Shown one piece after another: positions 33,727-43,261 of a stretch of 64,000 nt of DNA. Numbering within the stretch: position 1 is the first letter of the stretch; each line of letters starts with the position of its first letter. A model generated the notes under the pieces. That model was not told where the DNA came from and searched no databases. It was given only the letters and a program-made list of their open reading frames with translations. Source of the DNA: an uncultured Clostridia bacterium (lineage in GTDB: Bacteria > Bacillota > Clostridia > TANB77 > CAG-508); assembly GCA_934130085.1 (NCBI GenBank), contig CAKOXK010000003.1, forward strand, positions 1-64,000. Reading direction: 5' to 3'. The translations under genes and the position numbers were made by a program.

Positions 33727-36005
33727 TTATTCATTTTTATATTCTTCGCTATCTCCCGCAACAATTAATTGATTTTCTTCATTGTCCTCATCTTTTTTAT
33801 ACTCAATCTCTTTTTTAATAAATAGTGATTTATTTGTAATACTAAAGAATTTATCGAAAAAGTCTAATAATTTATCTATTACAACATTCTTTTTCTTTAG
33901 TCTAGATCTGTCTTTTGCAAACATATCCATTGGTGGCAATACAGATGATATTCCTGTTCCATCTGTTTCTATACTTCCTTTATCAAAAGATTTCTTAATA
34001 AATTTGTATGTTTCTTCTGAATTCAGATTCTCCTCCTTAATTATTTTGTCTAATTCTTCTCTCTTTCTACTATTCATAAAAATCTCAAAATCAGTATATA
34101 CATCTTAACTCACATTTAGTGAATCTATAAATTCTAGAATTAAATCTTTTTTATTTCTTAAGTCTGGACTTGACATGATTGCTTTGTTAATTGTTACTAG
34201 CACCTCTTTATCTTGCATATTGCTATCATGATATTTTTTTACTAAAGCTAAAATATAATCTATATTTACTTCTATTTGCTTTATAAGGTCCATTTCAAAA
34301 ACTATATCTTCTATTATATCTGTTGAATCCACCTTTGATTTTTTTCTAAAATCATCATAAATATCTTGATATACACTATGGTAATCTTGAGTATCTCGTT
34401 CATTTAGCAATTGTTCATCTTTAAATTGATCAAATGAATTTAAAATATTAGTTACTTTTAAAATTCCACCATACAGTTTTATAAATTCCTTTTGTTTTTG
34501 TTCTCCAATAATTGGTTGCCCTATTGGCAATTTTTCTTTTAATTCTTCAACAAGTTCTTTATAACCTTTAAAATCCTTTCCTTTGTAATCTTCATAACCA
34601 TAATAATAATCTTTATATGGCTTTAATAAAGCTATTCCTGAAGCATTACTATCTCCAAATAAAGCTAATGCATCATTTAATTCTTTTTCTAAATTTCTAA
34701 ATGAAACAATGTTACCGTAAGTTTTAACAGAATTTAATATTCTGTTTGTTCTTGAAAATGCTTGTATCAGTCCATGATATTTCAAATTTTTGTCCACCCA
34801 TAGTGTATTAAGTGTTACAGCATCAAAACCAGTTAAAAACTTATTTGCAACTATTAAAATATCAATTTCTTTGTTCTTCATTCTTAGTGAAACATCTTTA
34901 TAATAATTCTGAAATTTTTCTCCTGTTGTGTCATAACTTGTTCCAAACATTTTATTGTAATCTTTGATTGCTAACTCAAGAAAATCTCTATCACTCTTAT
35001 TTAGCCCTTCTGTAGTTTCAGAATTTTCATCGTAAACTCCATCTACAACTTCATCATTTGCTCCATAGCTATAAATAAGAGCAATTTTCAAGTTATGGCT
35101 TTTATTATTTTTAAATTCACTATAATATTTTTTAGCCATATTTATATTAGCCACAGCAAAAATTGAATTAAGTCCTTTTATATTTGATTTACTCTTTATT
35201 TGTTTAGCATCTCTATTTTTAGCTACTTCCACAACATTTTCTAATGTATTATATACATATGACTCATCATTTTTAGTTTTAGAAAAAAATGTTCAATTAT
35301 ATATTTTGTAATTGCTGATATTCTTGTTTTGTTATCATAAGCTTTTTCAATATCAATTTTATATACTTTTTCATCCTTTACATCTTCTTTAATATCAACC
35401 CTACCAATATATTCATATCTAAATGGTAATACATTTTTATCACTTATAGCATTTGCTATTGTGTATGTATGAAGTCTTTCTCCAAATAATTGACCTGTAG
35501 TTTGCATTATTCCTTTTTTTGTTTTGGCATTCCCTGTAAATATGGGAGTTCCTGTGAATCCAAATATTATCCATTTTTTAAATTTGGGGGTTATATTTTT
35601 GTGCATATCTCCCAACTGACTTCTATGGCATTCATCAAATATAAAAACTATTTTTTTGTTATATGCTTTTGAGTGGTTATTTTTCTTTATAAAACTATCT
35701 AACTTTTGAATTGTTGTAATAATTATTTTAGATTTGCTATCTTCTAGTTGTCCTTCTAATATTTTAGTATTAACATTTGAATTAGCACATCCTTTTTTGA
35801 ATCTATCATATTCTTTCATTGTTTGATAATCCAAATCTTTTCTATCTACTACAAATATAACCTTATCTATATATTCAAGCTTACTTGCTATTTGAGCTGT
35901 TTTAAAAGAAGTCAATGTTTTTCCTGATCCAGTTGTATGCCATATATAGTCACCAGCTTCAATTGTTCCATTTATTATTTGTATTAATTTTATTCATATT
36001 TATTA
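33727..36005 (-). pseudogene. hsdR: Type I restriction enzyme subunit R (hsdR), decayed
   Basis: Three pieces of one gene. Around 35235-35980 lies the helicase domain 1, with HTTGSGKTLTSFK (Walker A), FIFDECHRSQ and FGFTGTPIF. At 34105-35232 is helicase domain 2, with ANKFLTGFDA and QAFSRTNRI. At 33727-34077 is the C-terminal region, with GTGISSVLPPMDMF. The first two join by a one-base deletion in a run of seven A (plus strand 35283-35289). The last two are in the same frame, separated by a single stop at 34105-34107. The N-terminal nuclease domain is missing: homology ends near 36000, right at the stop of the SEC-C gene. No hsdM or hsdS is present. The gene cannot make an active enzyme. Confidence 0.85.
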
Positions 36006-36018
36006 TATTGGCAACTCT

Positions 36019-38241
36019 TTACTTTAATAAGCAACATTGCTTATATTTCTTGCCACTACCACATGGGCACAATTCATTTCTTCCTATTTTTTTGCTTTCT
36101 AACTTTATTCCTCGTTTACATCTCAAAGCTTCTGCTAAATTTAAAATTTCTGTTGTTCTTGCACCATAATCAAGTGGAGATAAAATCCTTAAAAAGACCT
36201 TAACAATTTCATCTTTTTTATCATAATATAAAAATACAACTAAAACCTTATTGTTTTTAGCAAGATACATATTTGCATATGCATCTTTAAATAAAACATC
36301 TTTATCTATATCTTGTTCGTCATAAATAGATGATATACATACACCATCTATGTCATTTTCATCCTTTTTAGTTAACGTCATATATCCATATTTAGGTCTT
36401 CTGTTATTTTTGTAAAATTCTTTTGATTGTAAAATTATTTTTTCTATTTGATTTTGTGTGTCAAAATTTAGGTTTAATAAAAATGTAGTTAAATATGTAT
36501 GGTTTTCAAGTTCTATATTTTCTTCACAAAATTCTATAACTTTTTTTATTTCTTTTGGAGTTTTCCTAAATGGTTTACTTACTTTTGACTTCTTAAACCA
36601 TAAACTATTATAATAAGTATCTAACTCTTCCATCCAATCTTCTCCACTAATAGCTACTATTCCTAATTCTCCCATTATGTCATTTTCTTCTTCAAAGTCT
36701 TTTATTCTCTTATTTATATACTCATTATAAAAGTTATATTCAATCCACATTCCTAAATGATATAATTCGTCTACTAAGTCAATATTTTTATTACCAATAG
36801 CCTTTTTTCTTTGTAATAAATATTGTATAAAATAACAAGGATGCTGTCTGAAATATTCACTATATACTCTTAAATCATCTAAACAAAAAACAAGTGTATT
36901 TTCGCTTAATGATAATATTTTCACTTTATCTATTCTTGCTTCAATATCATTAAATGCCTCTGCTGTTATTATAATTTTAAATATCTTTGTGTCGTCGTTT
37001 ATTTTTATTTCAGCTTTTTTATTTCTTGTTTTTTTATTATTACTATCAAATATAGTAACACTCTTCTTATCAATTAAGCATTTTTCAAGAGAGTCTTGTT
37101 GCTGATTCGCTTTTACTATTAAATTGTTTAATGTTTCTTTATGTGAATCCAAATCACTACTTGCTAATTCCGGAGTAAAATTTCCGGCTTTTACTTCAAT
37201 AATGAAAACATTATTATCATATATTAGAAGAATATCATTTTCTATAATTTTTTGACTATATTCATAATAATTTCCAATATAACTCTGTTTAGTATTAAAT
37301 ATATTTTTGAAATAATTTAATACTACTTGTTCCACATTAGAAGTATATCTTGCTCTAATTTCTTCTCTTTTATTTTTTAACTTTTGGCACATTCCTAGTA
37401 TTGCTATTCTGTCAAAATTATCATAAAATTGTTGTTCCAATAGTATATAGTAATTATCATCAATTTTTATTAATGGTCTATACTTTATTTTATTTATTAA
37501 TCTATCCCAATTTTCTATACTTATATTATCCCAAAACTCTTTATATTCTTCTTTATCAACAATAAATTGCTCTATAAAAAAAGTAGTCCATTTAGTATTT
37601 TCCTGAATATTTGCCAATTCCAAACTAAATATATTATTTGAATATTCTTCTATTTTTTCTTTCTTTACTATACTTCTTAACTCGTTTGCACTATTTTCAA
37701 ATTTAAAATAAAAATTCTTCTTTAATTCTAATATTCCATTATACAAATCATTTAATGAGAAATTATATGTATCTAAAAATTCTTCTTTTAAACACTCTAA
37801 CAAGTCCTTATGATGCTGCACTTCAAAAACATCATACCTTTTACCACTCCAGTCTTTAAAAGAATCTGAATGCATTATATAATCTGCCTCATCTTTTGTT
37901 AATTTTTTAGAAAATCTTTGTACTAATTTATATCTATAAGTGCATATTTGTAACTCATCTAATATTTTTTCAATTTTATCAAAATCTTTTTGTTGTATTT
38001 TTTTTGACCTAAAATCACTCTCATTTATACAAGAAAACAATATCTGCAAATGCAATATTTTTTTACTTTTTAACCATCGTTCATCTCTATTTACATCTTC
38101 TCCATAGCTACTTTTATATTCAAAATAGAAATATGAAAAAATATCATACATTGAAAATTGCTTAATATAATTTATAATCTCATTAATTTTATTTTTAAAT
38201 TCTACCTGAAGTTCTTCTGCTGTTGAAAATGTATTTTTCAA
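36019..38241 (-). CDS. Large PD-(D/E)XK-nuclease-like protein with C-terminal SEC-C motif
   Basis: A 740-residue protein beginning with a TTG codon. Near residues 335-354, ENDILLIYDNNVFIIEVKAG gives D-x(10+)-E-V-K, the core of a PD-(D/E)XK nuclease, followed by a helical, Gln-rich segment. The last 22 residues are a SEC-C zinc motif (CPCGSGKKYKQCC, Cys725-Cys737), found in SecA and in many stand-alone proteins as a binding module. The rest is unrecognised. A nuclease in a tRNA-borne island suggests a defence role, which is inferred. It seems to have replaced the front half of hsdR. It lies immediately inside the attB site. Confidence 0.6.
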   Translation of the reverse strand: MKNTFSTAEELQVEFKNKINEIINYIKQFSMYDIFSYFYFEYKSSYGEDVNRDERWLKSKKILHLQILFSCINESDFRSKKIQQKDFDKIEKILDELQICTYRYKLVQRFSKKLTKDEADYIMHSDSFKDWSGKRYDVFEVQHHKDLLECLKEEFLDTYNFSLNDLYNGILELKKNFYFKFENSANELRSIVKKEKIEEYSNNIFSLELANIQENTKWTTFFIEQFIVDKEEYKEFWDNISIENWDRLINKIKYRPLIKIDDNYYILLEQQFYDNFDRIAILGMCQKLKNKREEIRARYTSNVEQVVLNYFKNIFNTKQSYIGNYYEYSQKIIENDILLIYDNNVFIIEVKAGNFTPELASSDLDSHKETLNNLIVKANQQQDSLEKCLIDKKSVTIFDSNNKKTRNKKAEIKINDDTKIFKIIITAEAFNDIEARIDKVKILSLSENTLVFCLDDLRVYSEYFRQHPCYFIQYLLQRKKAIGNKNIDLVDELYHLGMWIEYNFYNEYINKRIKDFEEENDIMGELGIVAISGEDWMEELDTYYNSLWFKKSKVSKPFRKTPKEIKKVIEFCEENIELENHTYLTTFLLNLNFDTQNQIEKIILQSKEFYKNNRRPKYGYMTLTKKDENDIDGVCISSIYDEQDIDKDVLFKDAYANMYLAKNNKVLVVFLYYDKKDEIVKVFLRILSPLDYGARTTEILNLAEALRCKRGIKLESKKIGRNELCPCGSGKKYKQCCLLK

Positions 38242-38344
38242 ATTTATTCACCTTCTTTATTTTTTTAAATTCTCCTTATTTCGTATTGTATCACAATTTC
38301 TTTATTTTTTCAGTAAGTTTCAAAATTTCCGCCGTTTTTTTCGT

Positions 38345-38379
38345 GCATAAAAAAATCAAGGAATGTTTAATTCCTTGAT
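38345..38379 (-). terminator. Terminator following the tRNA-fMet 3' end
   Basis: On the minus strand ATCAAGGAAT pairs with ATTCCTTGAT (38355-38364 and 38370-38379) and is followed by seven T. It directly follows the CCA end of the tRNA-derived sequence, as the native tRNA terminator would. Confidence 0.75.
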
Positions 38380-38384
38380 AAATT

Positions 38385-38429
38385 TGGTTGCGGGAGTAAG
38401 ACTCGAACTTACGACCTTCGGGTTATGAG
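38385..38429 (-). repeat. 3' half of an initiator tRNA(fMet), integration site attB
   Basis: On the minus strand CTCATAACCCGAAGG, then a T-arm GTAAGTTCGAGTCTTAC, then TCCCGCAACCA. This is the anticodon loop (CAU) to the CCA end of initiator tRNA; the 5' half is absent. Such 3' fragments are generated when integrative elements insert into tRNA genes. It matches attC at 48386-48430 in about 39 of 45 positions and separates island units 1 and 2. Confidence 0.8.
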
Positions 38430-38657
38430 AATTTAATTAGCCATTTTTGAAGTTTATTGAAATGTTTAGTTTTTATTGAAATATAAGTGTTTATATCACT
38501 TTTCTTTTACTGAACTCTTGTTTGATTTTTGGACAGTTTTGAGAGCTTTTTTCCCCTTTCTGTCCCCAAGATTTTAAAAGTCTTGTCACACAAGATGTTC
38601 AAATATACTTTTGCAAATTGGGGACATTTGAATTTTATATAATTTGTAGGTTTATTT

Positions 38658-38948
38658 ATGAATAATTTTAAAGAAGTTAATGATGATATTATCAAGGAAT
38701 GGTTAGAATTTAGGGAAGAAACCGCATTCTGCAATATGACTCCTCAAGATAAAAAATATTGTATATATTTTGATGAATTGGCTGAAAAAATAATGAATAA
38801 TGTACCAAAACAAAATAAGAAATATGTTCAAAAACAACTAGATCAGCTTGATAAAAATTTTATGGATTATCTTTGCTACTGGAATGAGAAATATTATAGA
38901 AACGGATTTGTAGATGGTTCTCAGTTAGTTATGGGGTGTTTTGATTAA
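38658..38948 (+). CDS. Att-proximal small protein, paralogue 2
   Basis: A 96-residue protein homologous to that at 29545-29847 (IIKEWLEFREE, then DKKYCIYFDELAEKIMNNV, KYVQKQLDQLDKNFMDYLCY, WNEKYYRNGFVDG). It sits 229 bp after the attB site, as its paralogue sits 153 bp after attA. The start MNNFKEVND lacks a perfect SD (TAGGTTTA only). Function unknown; soluble and acidic. Conservation of place and sequence indicates that it belongs to the integrating unit. Confidence 0.65.
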   Translation: MNNFKEVNDDIIKEWLEFREETAFCNMTPQDKKYCIYFDELAEKIMNNVPKQNKKYVQKQLDQLDKNFMDYLCYWNEKYYRNGFVDGSQLVMGCFD

Positions 38949-38958
38949 TAAGCATAAT

Positions 38959-39007
38959 AATAAAGAATGCTATGCTATTAAAAATCATGTAAAGCATTCT
39001 TTTATTA
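38959..39007. terminator. Terminator hairpin
   Basis: AAAGAATGCT (38962-38971) pairs with AGCATTCTTT (38993-39002) across a 21-base loop. It lies between the small protein and the truncated GIY-YIG gene. Confidence 0.55.
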
Positions 39008-39029
39008 ATCTTATAAATGTATATATATC

Positions 39030-39245
39030 TTATATTCTTCTATTATATAAGTACCATATTAGTATTTCCTTTTCATCATAGTCTTCTACTTCTATTGCAA
39101 ATCTTCTCTTAAGACCAACTACATTAACATATCCATTTATTTTCAAATTGTACATACGTTGTTCAAAATTTTCGCTACCTGTTTTTCCTATTTTTACTAG
39201 CCCTGGAACAATTGTAATCATACAATATATTATTCCCTTAGCCAT
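39030..39245 (-). pseudogene. GIY-YIG (T5orf172-type) nuclease-like protein, truncated
   Basis: Seventy-one codons. GIIYCMITIVPGLVKIGKTG followed by ENFEQRMYNLKINGY and GLKRRFAIEVEDYDEKE is the N-terminal half of the T5orf172/GIY-YIG family, including the Y-x(10)-KIG core and an Arg. In family members another ~100 residues follow. Here the frame ends after LIWYLYNRRI, with the residues around the break already off-pattern. A good SD (GGGTGA) remains. It is probably a broken gene. Confidence 0.6.
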
Positions 39246-39318
39246 ATATATTCACCCTTTCATTATTATTTAACTTATATAACTAGATATTACCATTGTT
39301 TACATTATTATTCAATAT

Positions 39319-39783
39319 TTAGGTTTCGCTTCTTTTTAATATCAATGTTATATGTTGTGAAATCTCATCATTAATAAAACCAAATTTTTTCCAAAACCAA
39401 TTTCCGTCGCCGTCAGGTTGTAAAATAATATCTTTATCTTTATATACTTCATTAACAATATACTTTTCTAAATATTTTCCCAACCCCTGATTGCGATATG
39501 GCAAATCTATCATAAAGTCAGAAATAAAAATAATTTTGGAGTCACCATCATATCTTTGACTTACGTCATTTGCATAACAGATTACATGTAAATCTTCATA
39601 AATTATTGCATAGCCTATTATTACTTTTTTTTGAAAAAAATTTTTATCCATTAATAAATATATATTTTTCCCTTTTGAAAATGTTTGAATATTCAATGTA
39701 GACATATATTTTGATTTATTATATTTTCTTATAAATCTTGAATATTCAATTTTTGAATTATAATCATATTTACAAATTTCCAT
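39319..39783 (-). CDS. GNAT-family N-acetyltransferase
   Basis: A 154-residue protein. FISDFMIDLPYRNQGLGKYL near residues 84-103 holds the strand-4 and acetyl-CoA loop (R-N-Q-G-L-G) of the GNAT fold. GNWFWKKFGFINDEI is the typical F/W-Y-x-K-x-GF segment of strand 6-7. Acceptor unknown. AGGAAAG precedes the ATG. As cargo of the island it might modify a toxin, an antibiotic or a protein; nothing in the neighbourhood decides this. Confidence 0.8.
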   Translation of the reverse strand: MEICKYDYNSKIEYSRFIRKYNKSKYMSTLNIQTFSKGKNIYLLMDKNFFQKKVIIGYAIIYEDLHVICYANDVSQRYDGDSKIIFISDFMIDLPYRNQGLGKYLEKYIVNEVYKDKDIILQPDGDGNWFWKKFGFINDEISQHITLILKRSET

Positions 39784-39827
39784 ATTTTTTCTTTCCTAAT
39801 AATTTTATTTAACTCTCTCTATATATA

Positions 39828-39859
39828 AAGACAAGATTATTGTTTATTATCTTGTCTTT
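39828..39859. terminator. Rho-independent terminator after the putative endonuclease gene
   Basis: AAAGACAAGAT (39828-39838) pairs with ATCTTGTCTTT (39849-39859) over a ten-base loop, just past the stop of the gene at 39875. Confidence 0.75.
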
Positions 39860-39874
39860 TATAAAAAATTATAT

Positions 39875-40696
39875 TTATTTTAAGTTATTTATATCATGTC
39901 TTGATGCATATATATCTAATATATCTTTTGCAAATGAATCAAATGCTAATGTTGAATATTCAATATCAAAACTGTCAGAAATTAAACCATCTGCTTTTAA
40001 TTCTTGACTATTTTTATATAATTTAGGTACATCTCTGTTAAAATCAACAATTAATAAAGTACATCTCTCATATGAATAACTTTCATCAGTTAATTGTCTG
40101 TTATTTATTGAATTAAAGAAACTTATATATTTTTCAATATTAGTACTATTGTTTTTAAAAGCTACTATCTTTTCTTTTACTAAAATGTCATCATATTCAT
40201 GTGTTGGTATAAGATAAACTTCTCCAAGTACAATATCATTATATCTCTTATGTAAATTTTCTGCTTCAGCAAACGTTCTCTCAAATAATGTATCTGCATT
40301 CTTTGCTAAACTACTCATTTGGCTACGAACATTTATTACAAGAGAATTTTTAGAAAATTCATATCCATATGGATCTAATTTATTTTCAAATTTCAAAGGT
40401 CCCCAATTAATAATAATTGGTTTCTTATCTAAATTAGTTGGTAGAACACAAACATCTTGATCTTTTTGTTTTAAAAATCCTGCAAATTTTATCTCTGGTT
40501 TTCTCTTATTTAAAGGAGGAAAAATCTTCTCTGGATTTACTCCATTTTTTATCAATTCATACTTTACTGCATCATGAATTAAATTTATTAATTCAGAAGA
40601 TCTGATCATTGATTCCTTACCTTTTGTTCCATTTTCTTCTATTGATTTTTCAATCATTTTCTTAAATAAAACTAATTTTTCATCTATATATTCCAT
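39875..40696 (-). CDS. Putative type II restriction endonuclease
   Basis: A 273-residue protein (start MEYIDEK at 40696, preceded by AGGGGGA; an upstream ATG at 40726 has no SD). No enzyme family can be named from sequence. The call rests on context, since a gamma-class adenine methyltransferase is encoded just upstream on the same strand, and on features such as GFLKQKDQDVCVLP, NVRSQMSSLAKNADTLFERT and EAENLHKRYNDIVLGEVYLI, which I associate with uncharacterised restriction enzymes. LGEVYLI plus preceding acidic residues could form a PD-(D/E)XK core. If correct it cuts foreign DNA lacking the methyl mark. Confidence 0.6.
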   Translation of the reverse strand: MEYIDEKLVLFKKMIEKSIEENGTKGKESMIRSSELINLIHDAVKYELIKNGVNPEKIFPPLNKRKPEIKFAGFLKQKDQDVCVLPTNLDKKPIIINWGPLKFENKLDPYGYEFSKNSLVINVRSQMSSLAKNADTLFERTFAEAENLHKRYNDIVLGEVYLIPTHEYDDILVKEKIVAFKNNSTNIEKYISFFNSINNRQLTDESYSYERCTLLIVDFNRDVPKLYKNSQELKADGLISDSFDIEYSTLAFDSFAKDILDIYASRHDINNLK

Positions 40697-40782
40697 AATT
40701 CCCCCTAATATCCTATTTTTTGACATTCTATCATAAATATAAAAAAAAATCTATAAATTGTATTAAAAATTCCTTTTCTATG

Positions 40783-40800
40783 TTATAATTTGCCTAGGAG
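40783..40800 (+). promoter_or_regulatory. Promoter and RBS of the broken plus-strand gene
   Basis: TATAAT at 40783-40788 and AGGAGG at 40795-40800 lie directly upstream of ATG 40808. The -10 is so near the SD that the leader would be only a few bases. Confidence 0.45.
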
Positions 40801-40807
40801 GAATTAT

Positions 40808-41269
40808 TATGAATTTAAAAAAAGACTCTTCTTATTTATTAATAAAAATGAATAGCCCTGAAAATATAAATTTCTTAAAATAACATTGTAATATTATAAA
40901 CAAAAAGGCTATGTTTGGTTTTGTAGATTTGGAAAAAGCAATGTTTCAGCATCAAAAATAAAATCTCAAGATAATTATATATTTTTAAAAGATTCAAAAA
41001 GAAATGATAACAATATTTATATTGCTAAATATGAAACAATTGCATCATCACCTGATAATGAAGTTTTTCCTAAATATTATGATAATATTTTATTAGAAAA
41101 ATCTTTATGGTTTAAAATTACACAATTACAAGAATTTAACTATAATTATTTAACAGATAATTTTGTAACTAAATCTACAAATGCAAATTTAGAAAAAGTT
41201 TTTTGCTCAATGTGCAGTTCATTTTATATAACATGTAAAAACAATTTAAATATAAAAACAGGAAAATAA
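40808..41269 (+). pseudogene. Broken gene between restriction and modification genes
   Basis: It opens with a good SD (AGGAGG) and MNLKKDSSYLLIKMNSPENI, then hits a stop at about 40880. In a second frame the sequence continues without interruption to 41269: GYVWFCRFGKSNVSASKIKS, NIYIAKYETIASSPDNEVFP, KYYDNILLEKSLWFKI and a C-terminal CSMCSSFY. The two parts together would make a ~150-residue protein. The middle part is EVE/PUA-like in feel (GYVWF-x-x-FGK, YIAKY), but this is a weak impression. It lies opposite in orientation to the restriction pair and ends on a shared terminator. Confidence 0.5.
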
Positions 41270-41289
41270 ATTTTTCCTGTTTTTATATT
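41249..41289. terminator. Bidirectional terminator
   Basis: An 18-bp perfect stem (41249-41266 with 41272-41289; core AAAAACAGGAAAA/TTTTCCTGTTTTT) with a five-base loop. It contains the stop codons of both convergent genes. Confidence 0.85.
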
Positions 41290-43100
41290 TTTATATTATA
41301 TTTTTCAAAAAGCATTTCATCTATTCTCATTTTATTGTCACTATTTAAAATTTCTAATTCTTCTTTATTAAAATCTGGAATAGAAAACTTCTCAATATAT
41401 TTTTTTTGATAACAATAATATCCACCTTCTATTGCATAGCTTGTATTGCTAATGTAATATTTCATAATTGCTGAATTTAAAATTTTACCTAAAATATTTA
41501 ATGAAATCTTATCATTTTCAAATATAGCATATCCATTACAAAACAATGCATTTTCATTGTCTATGTATTTAAATTTAGGACTCTTAGCAAAAGTTGGGAA
41601 AAGCATCTTTTTACCATATTTGTTTAGACCTTGCGTTCTCCCATACGCATACCACCCATATGGATTTCCTTTTCCTTTATCTCTTTTATCTAATTCGCTT
41701 TTCATTTCCTCAAGATATATATATGCTTTTGGAAATTTTTCTTCTAAATCTTTTTCTTCTATCAATTTGTATGTTCCATTATCTTTAAAATATGGAAATA
41801 TAATATATTGCATTGCTTCATTTTCATTTTGACATTTCTTTAATTCTGGAACTTTGTATATTGGCTTAACAATATCATCTTCTATTTCAAATCTTATGCC
41901 ATTTATATTTTTGTAAAATCCAAATTCATCTTTATCAACTAAATACACGCCATCTTTTAATGTAGCTATACCTGTTCTTATGAATTCCTTAATTGGCATT
42001 TTTTGTTTTTCTATTTTTCTTATATTGTCAAGTGTATTCTTGTTAACTAATTTCCATCCATTTTTATCTAATAATTCTATATTCATTGATTCATATTTCA
42101 TACTACTAAGCATGTTTTCAATATCATCACACTTATCTATAACACAATAATTAAACGTTTCATTACATTTTTTATTTAATTTGATTATACAATTATATGT
42201 TCTAACAGGTTTAAATATCATATTATCTGAAAAGTCTATTATAGATTCTATACTTTTTTCATTTTGTAAAACCTCTCTTAACGTATTAGCTGATTTTATA
42301 GTTAATACATTATTGGGAATAATAAATTCTAAATCTCCTTCATCTTTCAAATATTTTAAACCATTTTCAATAAATGCATAAAATATATTAAATACACCTT
42401 CTTGCGTTGTTTTAAATTTATCTTTTAAGAACTTTATAGTTTCTTTTTTCATATCATGTGGATTTACATATGGTGGATTACCAATTATATAATCAAATTT
42501 TTTTACATCAAAAATAGTATTCCAATTTTCTTTTAAGCTATCTTCACTAACTATATTATATTTTATATCTTTTTTAAGATCTAGATTATTTATTATACAG
42601 TATAATTCAATTGCTAATTGACATCTTCTTGCATTTTCCTCCATAATATCTATTCCATAGATATTATTTTCAATTATTGTATTTATATCAATATTATATT
42701 TTTTATGAATATATTCTATTGCAGATATTAAAAATATGCCACAACCACACCCTGGATCAATAATTTTTATATTAGAACTCCAATTTTCAATATCATTTAG
42801 ACTATCTTGTACAATAAAATCAGATATATATTTAGGAGTAAAAACAATTCCATTTTCATTTTTTTGATCTTTATCTAATAGATATTCAAAAAACTCTATT
42901 ATATATTCTATATCTATTGGAAAATTATCATCTAATAAAGTTTTATATATTTCTATATTTTCTTTATTATCAACATCAACATCTGATTTCACTTGTTCTC
43001 TTATATATTCAATTAATCCTTCCTCAATTTCAGTAATTTCTTTATGAGCTATTTTTTTATATAAATTCTCAAAATATATTAATCGTTTTTCTCTTTCCAT
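41283..43100 (-). CDS. Type II DNA adenine-N6 methyltransferase (gamma class, TaqI/Eco57I-like)
   Basis: A 605-residue protein. The AdoMet site reads IIDPGCGCGIFLISAIEYIH near residue 105, and the catalytic motif FDYIIGNPPYVNP near 200. Order FxGxG-like then NPPY defines the gamma class of N6-adenine methylases. The C-terminal ~250 residues form the target-recognition part, including GKGNPYGWYAYGRTQGLNKY and MLFPTFAKSPKFKYIDN. It should protect host DNA from the endonuclease encoded downstream (39875-40696). The SD GGAGC precedes the ATG. The broken gene lies between the two. Single-chain RM activity is possible but a separate nuclease fits better. Confidence 0.87.
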   Translation of the reverse strand: MEREKRLIYFENLYKKIAHKEITEIEEGLIEYIREQVKSDVDVDNKENIEIYKTLLDDNFPIDIEYIIEFFEYLLDKDQKNENGIVFTPKYISDFIVQDSLNDIENWSSNIKIIDPGCGCGIFLISAIEYIHKKYNIDINTIIENNIYGIDIMEENARRCQLAIELYCIINNLDLKKDIKYNIVSEDSLKENWNTIFDVKKFDYIIGNPPYVNPHDMKKETIKFLKDKFKTTQEGVFNIFYAFIENGLKYLKDEGDLEFIIPNNVLTIKSANTLREVLQNEKSIESIIDFSDNMIFKPVRTYNCIIKLNKKCNETFNYCVIDKCDDIENMLSSMKYESMNIELLDKNGWKLVNKNTLDNIRKIEKQKMPIKEFIRTGIATLKDGVYLVDKDEFGFYKNINGIRFEIEDDIVKPIYKVPELKKCQNENEAMQYIIFPYFKDNGTYKLIEEKDLEEKFPKAYIYLEEMKSELDKRDKGKGNPYGWYAYGRTQGLNKYGKKMLFPTFAKSPKFKYIDNENALFCNGYAIFENDKISLNILGKILNSAIMKYYISNTSYAIEGGYYCYQKKYIEKFSIPDFNKEELEILNSDNKMRIDEMLFEKYNIKI

Positions 43101-43240
43101 AATTGCTCCTTGTCTATATTATTTTATATCATAAATATAATTTTTTACCAATTCGCTTTCATAAAATTTATTTTGTTATATATTATCAAACATTTGTTTC
43201 TTTTGCAATAGTTTTTATGAAATTTTACAAAAATTTTCAT

Positions 43241-43258
43241 AGGCACATTTCTGTGCCT
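43241..43258. terminator. Terminator hairpin
   Basis: AGGCACA (43241-43247) pairs with TGTGCCT (43252-43258), just past the stop of the relaxase remnant. Confidence 0.65.
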
Positions 43259-43261
43259 AAT

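Noticed and set aside
38385..38429. Complete tRNA gene
   Set aside because: Only the part from the anticodon loop to CCA is present. The sequence upstream cannot form the acceptor 5' strand or D-arm. The same holds for 48386-48430.
39875..41269. Contact-dependent or toxin-antitoxin pair formed by the endonuclease candidate and the opposing broken gene
   Set aside because: The genes are divergent with separate signals, the plus-strand gene is broken, and a methyltransferase partner gives a simpler explanation.
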